Assembly (NCBI RefSeq): GCF_020639365.1
Contig: NZ_JAINUL010000001.1
Coordinates: forward strand, 3,995,309-4,059,308
Direction of reading: 5' to 3'
Length of the DNA stretch: 64,000 nt
Origin: Streptomyces flavotricini
GTDB lineage: Bacteria > Actinomycetota > Actinomycetes > Streptomycetales > Streptomycetaceae
Shown here in pieces: positions 60,422-64,000 of the stretch (the stretch's first letter is position 1; each line of letters opens with the position of its first letter). Position numbers and translations under genes: made by a program. Below the pieces are notes generated by a model. That model searched no databases and was not told where the DNA came from. It saw only the letters and a program-made list of their open reading frames with translations.

Positions 60422-61414
60422 ATGTGGTCACTGGTTTCTTCGGACGCACTACCCGCCGCGGAGCGGTTCGACTGGTTCTCCGACATGGTGTCGCGCGCGG
60501 TGATGCCCACCTCGCTCAAGAGCGAGCGGCCCGCCGACTTCACGGCCGAAGCGGCCGTGCTGCCCCTGGGTGAGTTCAGCGTCTCGCGGCTCGCGTACGC
60601 ACCCCTGCGCTCGCGACGCACCCCCGCACTGATCCGGCGCGGTGACCCGGAGCAGTACCAGCTGGCCATGGTGAGCAAGGGCGCCATGCTGATGTCCCAG
60701 CACGGCAACGAATGCAGCGCCGAGGTCGGCGACCTCGTGTTCTGGGACACCTCACGGCCTTCGGACGCGGTCACCCCCGCCGGTGGCGGCCACGGGGAGC
60801 TGGTGATCCTCCAGCTCCCCCGGAGCGCATTACCGCTGAGCAGCCGGCGCCTCGACCGCCTGCTCGCCCAGCGCATACCGGGCGGATCCGGCATGGCCGC
60901 GATACTCGGCTCCTTCCTGTCCTCCCTCGTGGACCACGGCGGGCACTGCCGGCCGGGGCAACTGGCCCATCTCGGCACGGTCGCCGTCGACCTCGCCGCG
61001 GCCTCTCTCGCCCAGTACCTGGACGCCGAGGAGCACCTCCCCGCCGAGGTCCGCACGCACGCCCTGCTCCAGCGGATCCACGCGTTCGTCGAGCACAACC
61101 TCGGTGACCCCGAACTGACTCCGACCGCGATCGCCGCCCATCACAGCATGTCGGTGCGCACGCTCCACCAGCTCTTCCACGGACGGGGAGAGAGCGTCCA
61201 CGCCCGGATCCGCAGGCGCCGCCTGGAACGGTGCCGTGCCGACCTCGCCCGCCGCGACCTCCTGGCGCACCCCGTGTACGCGATCGCGGCGCGCTGGGGC
61301 TTCAGCAGCCCCGCCGTCTTCAGCCGTTCCTTCCGCGAGGCGTACGGAATCAGCCCCACCGAATTCCGCGCGTCGAGCATCAAGGAATCCTGCGCCGGAT
61401 GCACATCGCGGTGA
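60422..61414 (+). CDS. AraC family regulator (AraC_binding_2 / NphR-like)
   Basis: A 330-residue transcription factor. The N-terminal cupin-like AraC-binding-like domain (about 15-200; RFDWFSDMVSRAVMPT, EVGDLVFWDTSRPSD) resembles the 'AraC-like ligand binding' domain of NphR/FeaR. The C-terminal helix-turn-helix pair spans about 215-325 (LTPTAIAAHHSMSVRTLHQLF, PVYAIAARWGFSSPAVFSRSFREAYG). GGGGGAG and AAGGA precede ATG 60422. Target unknown; the downstream secreted protein is a candidate. Confidence 0.9.
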   Translation: MWSLVSSDALPAAERFDWFSDMVSRAVMPTSLKSERPADFTAEAAVLPLGEFSVSRLAYAPLRSRRTPALIRRGDPEQYQLAMVSKGAMLMSQHGNECSAEVGDLVFWDTSRPSDAVTPAGGGHGELVILQLPRSALPLSSRRLDRLLAQRIPGGSGMAAILGSFLSSLVDHGGHCRPGQLAHLGTVAVDLAAASLAQYLDAEEHLPAEVRTHALLQRIHAFVEHNLGDPELTPTAIAAHHSMSVRTLHQLFHGRGESVHARIRRRRLERCRADLARRDLLAHPVYAIAARWGFSSPAVFSRSFREAYGISPTEFRASSIKESCAGCTSR

Positions 61415-61551
61415 TCGGCGTCCTGCCTAGTCTCGGTGTCGCCAGGAACGATGCGGCGCAACGGGACGGTCGGGAACCGACCGTACGGGGCCGGTTGACG
61501 CTGCCCGCGTCCGTTCCGACGCGCCATCGAACATCCACACAGGGGGATCAC

Positions 61552-61941
61552 ATGAACATCGCCAAGCGCATCGGCACACTGGCTGCCGCCGCCCTCACCG
61601 TCGTCACCGGCACGATCGCCTTCGCCTCCTCGGCCGAGGCCGCGGGATCGTGGAAGTGCCGCTTCTGGAACGAGGGCAACTCCTGCGTCCGCACCGTGGG
61701 CAACGGCTACGACGCCGAGTGGATCCGGCCGTGGGACGACGGCCAGGCCCACTACGTCGACTTCAACCTCGAATGCCAGAACGGCTACACCTACGGCGAC
61801 CAGGGCGCGTTCTGGATGAGCCCGAACCAGACCCGAAGCTACGTCTTCGCCGTCGGCGCCCGCGGCACCTGCCGGGCCAAGGTCATCGACCACACCTCGG
61901 GCAAGACGTTCTACTCCGACTACACGACCAAGCTCGGCTAA
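61552..61941 (+). CDS. Small secreted Cys-containing protein
   Basis: A 129-residue exported protein. Signal peptide about 1-31 (LAAAALTVVTGTIAFASSAEA). The roughly 98-residue mature part has four Cys (WKCRF, SCVRT, LECQN, TCRAK), enough for two disulfides, and many aromatics (W, Y, F). I do not recognise the family. GGGGG (61542-61546) precedes ATG 61552 by 5 nt. Its end overlaps the convergent gene by 4 nt. Confidence 0.8.
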   Translation: MNIAKRIGTLAAAALTVVTGTIAFASSAEAAGSWKCRFWNEGNSCVRTVGNGYDAEWIRPWDDGQAHYVDFNLECQNGYTYGDQGAFWMSPNQTRSYVFAVGARGTCRAKVIDHTSGKTFYSDYTTKLG

Positions 61942-62789
61942 GCCGCCGCGGCGGTCGGCGGCGGGCAGTCGCGGCAGCGGCCGGGGCGGGGGGCGCGGAA
62001 GGCCCGGTCGCAGCCGTCGCAGGTCTGGAAGGGATCCGGGCGTCTGATCGGCCTGGCGGACGGGGCCGCCGGCAGGTGGGGCGGGAGCAGCGCCTTGAGG
62101 CGGTACGCGAGTACGGAGGCGGGGCTGCGCAGGGGTTCCGGGAGGTTCGCGGTCAGGGCCAGGGCGACCGCCTCGGGGTCCGCGCCCCGCTCCAGCCAGG
62201 CCGAGACACCGGGTGCGAGGCGCCGCACGTCGCGTTCGGCCAGCAGCAGCCGGGGGTCGTGGCGGCGGAGGCCGGCGAGCAGAGCGGTCGCGCCGGGGTG
62301 TACGGGTCCAGGCTCGGGCTCGGGATCGGCGCTCCCCTGCGGCTCGGCCTGCGGGTCCGGCGCCGGTACGGGCTCACGGTCCGGTACGGGCTCACGGTCC
62401 GGGGGCGGGGGTTCGTCCGGGCCGCTCAGCGGCTTGTTGTACGAGTACGTCCGGGTCACCACCCGTCCGGTCTCCAGCCGCTCGCGCCGCCGCTCCAGGT
62501 AGCCGTGGCGTTCCAGCTCGCGCAGGGCGGAGCTCATGCGGATCTCGCCCTCCGGGAAGCGGGCCACCAGGGCCCTGATGCCGACCGGGGCACCTTCCGG
62601 GAGCGACTGGATGTACGCCGCCACCCCGATCGCCGTCGCCGACAGCTCGCGGTGCTGGAGCAGGTGGTTGCCGACCACGGTGAAGTGAGTCGCGTGCGGC
62701 GTGTTGACGTGGGTGACACCGGATCGGGGGGTCCCGGCACGAACTCGGGACGAGGCGCGCGAGGGCGCGCTAGGGTGCTGAAGAGCCAT
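61938..62789 (-). CDS. Winged-helix protein with C-terminal zinc-ribbon-like Cys motif
   Basis: A 283-residue predicted DNA-binding protein. N-terminal winged helix (about 25-110: FTVVGNHLLQHRELSATAIGVAAYIQSLP, IRALVARFPEGEIRMSSALRELERHGYLERRRE), then a Pro-rich linker with the tandem PDREPVPDREPVP, a helical region, and a C-terminal CDGC-x10-CRDC that could bind zinc. It resembles helix-turn-helix proteins common in Streptomyces genomes with no known role. ATG 62789 or GTG 62804; neither has an ideally placed ribosome site. Confidence 0.75.
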   Translation of the reverse strand: MALQHPSAPSRASSRVRAGTPRSGVTHVNTPHATHFTVVGNHLLQHRELSATAIGVAAYIQSLPEGAPVGIRALVARFPEGEIRMSSALRELERHGYLERRRERLETGRVVTRTYSYNKPLSGPDEPPPPDREPVPDREPVPAPDPQAEPQGSADPEPEPGPVHPGATALLAGLRRHDPRLLLAERDVRRLAPGVSAWLERGADPEAVALALTANLPEPLRSPASVLAYRLKALLPPHLPAAPSARPIRRPDPFQTCDGCDRAFRAPRPGRCRDCPPPTAAAA

Positions 62790-63004
62790 GGGGAAGCGAG
62801 CCACTTCCTAAGATGGTCAGGCCCTCGACCGGGATGCCAGTCCCGCCGGGGGCCGTCTCATGTCTGCGGTTGTCGGGGCGAGCATATGCCCGCCAACCGG
62901 TACGAAATCCAGCTGAGTTGGCACGGTTCACCCGACCGAGGGACGCGCGCGGGTGGGGTTGGGTCGGTTGGTTCTTCCCCCCGGTTCTTTGGGTCTTTAT
63001 GCGT

Positions 63005-63412
63005 CTAAGCACGCCGGATCGCAGCACTCCGGGACCCGGCGGCGAGCGACAGCTCCGCCCAGACCACCTTGGACGGGGCCGGTCCTTCCCTTACGCCCCA
63101 TCGTTCGGCCAGCGCTTCGACCAGGACCAGGCCGCGCCCCGTGTCGCGGATCTCGGGGATGCGGTCACCCCGGGTGTCCGTCACCTCGATCAGCAGCGTC
63201 CCGGGGGTGACGGTGAGGGCGAGTTTGAAGTCCCGGCCGGGGACGCGCCCGTGGGTGATCGCGTTCGTGGAGAGCTCGGCGATGATCTGCCCCGGAGCGT
63301 CCAAGGGGAGCCCCCAGGCCCGCAGTTGTTCGATGGCGAGCATGCGCCCGAGCCTTGCTCCGCGCGGGGTCGCGGACAGCTGGACGTGGAAGTCGACGAG
63401 TTGAGGAATCAC
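63005..63412 (-). CDS. ATP-binding protein, RsbW/anti-sigma-like HATPase
   Basis: A GHKL (Bergerat-fold) ATPase. N-box IIAELSTNAITHG, G1-like IEVTDTRGD, G2 region GRGLVLVEALAERWGV. The core is 135 residues from GTG 63412, the usual size for the many small Streptomyces ATP-binding proteins related to SpoIIAB/RsbW kinases; the frame is open to ATG-type starts at 63544, which would add 44 low-complexity residues. It diverges from an XRE regulator, as in whiJ/abaA-type clusters. Whether it phosphorylates an antagonist is unknown. Confidence 0.82.
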   Translation of the reverse strand: MIPQLVDFHVQLSATPRGARLGRMLAIEQLRAWGLPLDAPGQIIAELSTNAITHGRVPGRDFKLALTVTPGTLLIEVTDTRGDRIPEIRDTGRGLVLVEALAERWGVREGPAPSKVVWAELSLAAGSRSAAIRRA

Positions 63413-63567
63413 GTCACTCAGCGTGGCCGCGCGTGCGTACCGTGGGAAGCGACATCGCTTGTACGTCCCGCGTTTGTCCGGCGCTTGTCCAGTGCTGTCA
63501 CGGCTGTCCGGACCGGGGTGGCGGGTACGGGGCGCTGAGGACATCGGCTCGTCGGAGGTGGGCGCGC

Positions 63568-64000
63568 ATGAGCGTGGACGGCAGTGACGGTACGGAAGAG
63601 CCCGGCTGGGACGTCGACCCGGAGGACGAACAGGGCGTGGCGGTGGTGGCCGCGCTGGGCCGCCAGCTCAAGGTCTGGCGGGAGGAGGCCGGCATGCGGG
63701 CCGCCGAGTTCGGGGCGGCCATCCGGTACGGCGAGGATCAGGTCCGCAAGGTCGAGGCCGGAAAGCGGATCCCCCGCCCCGAGTACCTGGACCGTGCCGA
63801 TGAGGTGCTGGGGGCCGGAGGCAAGATCGCCGCCATGAAGGCCGACCTGGAACAGGTCCGCTACCCCAAGAAGATCCGTGCCCTGGCGAAGATGGAGGGC
63901 AAGGCCGTGGAAGTGGCGGCGTACGGCAACCACAACATCCATGGCCTGCTGCAGACCGAGGGCTACGCGCGGGCGCTCTTCGAGATGGCGCAGCCCCCAC
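63568..64000 (+). CDS. XRE family regulator (DUF5753-type), 5' part
   Basis: The gene starts at ATG 63568 (GGAGG 9 nt upstream) and runs off the window, giving 144 visible residues. The helix-turn-helix (about 29-80, LGRQLKVWREEAGMRAAEFGAAIRYGEDQVRKVEAGKRIPRPEYL) is followed by the start of a DUF5753/Scr1-type domain (AVEVAAYGNHNIHGLLQTEGYARALFE). Streptomyces WhiJ-like proteins of this type work with small DUF397 proteins, expected immediately downstream outside the window. Confidence 0.88.
   Translation, partial: MSVDGSDGTEEPGWDVDPEDEQGVAVVAALGRQLKVWREEAGMRAAEFGAAIRYGEDQVRKVEAGKRIPRPEYLDRADEVLGAGGKIAAMKADLEQVRYPKKIRALAKMEGKAVEVAAYGNHNIHGLLQTEGYARALFEMAQPP

Overview
This is a high-GC actinobacterial chromosome segment, almost certainly Streptomyces. 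Evidence: very GC-rich third codon positions, many GTG and a few TTG starts, stem-loop terminators without long T-tracts, genus-typical families (DUF3152, LppU-like, XRE/DUF5753-type, serine-hydrolase and LolA-like secreted proteins), a complete nuoA-N operon and futalosine-route menaquinone genes (mqnA, mqnC). It looks like ordinary conserved core chromosome grading into a more accessory right end. I saw no tRNA, rRNA, CRISPR array, insertion sequence, phage or antibiotic gene cluster.

Layout. 1-6.5 kb: the end of a 2-oxoacid:ferredoxin oxidoreductase beta subunit, a divergent HxlR regulator/quinone-reductase-like pair, RarD permease, secreted M28 aminopeptidase with P-domain, a small RHH antitoxin/Doc-like toxin pair with a perfect 20-bp palindrome, and a secreted LolA-like protein. 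6.6-14 kb: long-chain polyprenyl diphosphate synthase, a POT peptide transporter followed by a CocE/NonD hydrolase, a HAD phosphatase, fumarylacetoacetase and a short Uma2-like remnant. 14-30 kb: the 14-gene NADH dehydrogenase operon on the minus strand, nearly all genes overlapping, with a Rex-type operator upstream of nuoA. 30-42 kb: NlpC/P60 endopeptidase, geranylgeranyl-reductase-family (menaquinone reductase type) protein, GNAT, a 161-bp MITE-like element, menG-glsA, DUF3152 protease-like protein, mqnC with an amidohydrolase-like partner, a Ser/Thr kinase, and mqnA. 42-64 kb: cold-shock gene with a structured leader, lytic transglycosylase, several regulator/effector pairs (two AraC types, MarR with an HbpS-like protein), two long-chain acyl-CoA ligases, lipase, ABC-F ATPase, a degenerate serine-hydrolase-fold protein, a secreted beta-propeller protein, and finally an anti-sigma-like ATPase divergent from an XRE regulator cut by the window edge.

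How they fit together. Polyprenyl synthase (side chain), MqnA and MqnC (naphthoquinone ring), MenG (methylation) and the reductase-family flavoprotein (side-chain saturation) would supply menaquinone, which the adjacent NDH-1 reduces. The Rex site suggests that NADH/NAD+ ratio controls the operon. The remaining genes are mostly small independent units separated by strong, often perfect, inverted-repeat terminators.
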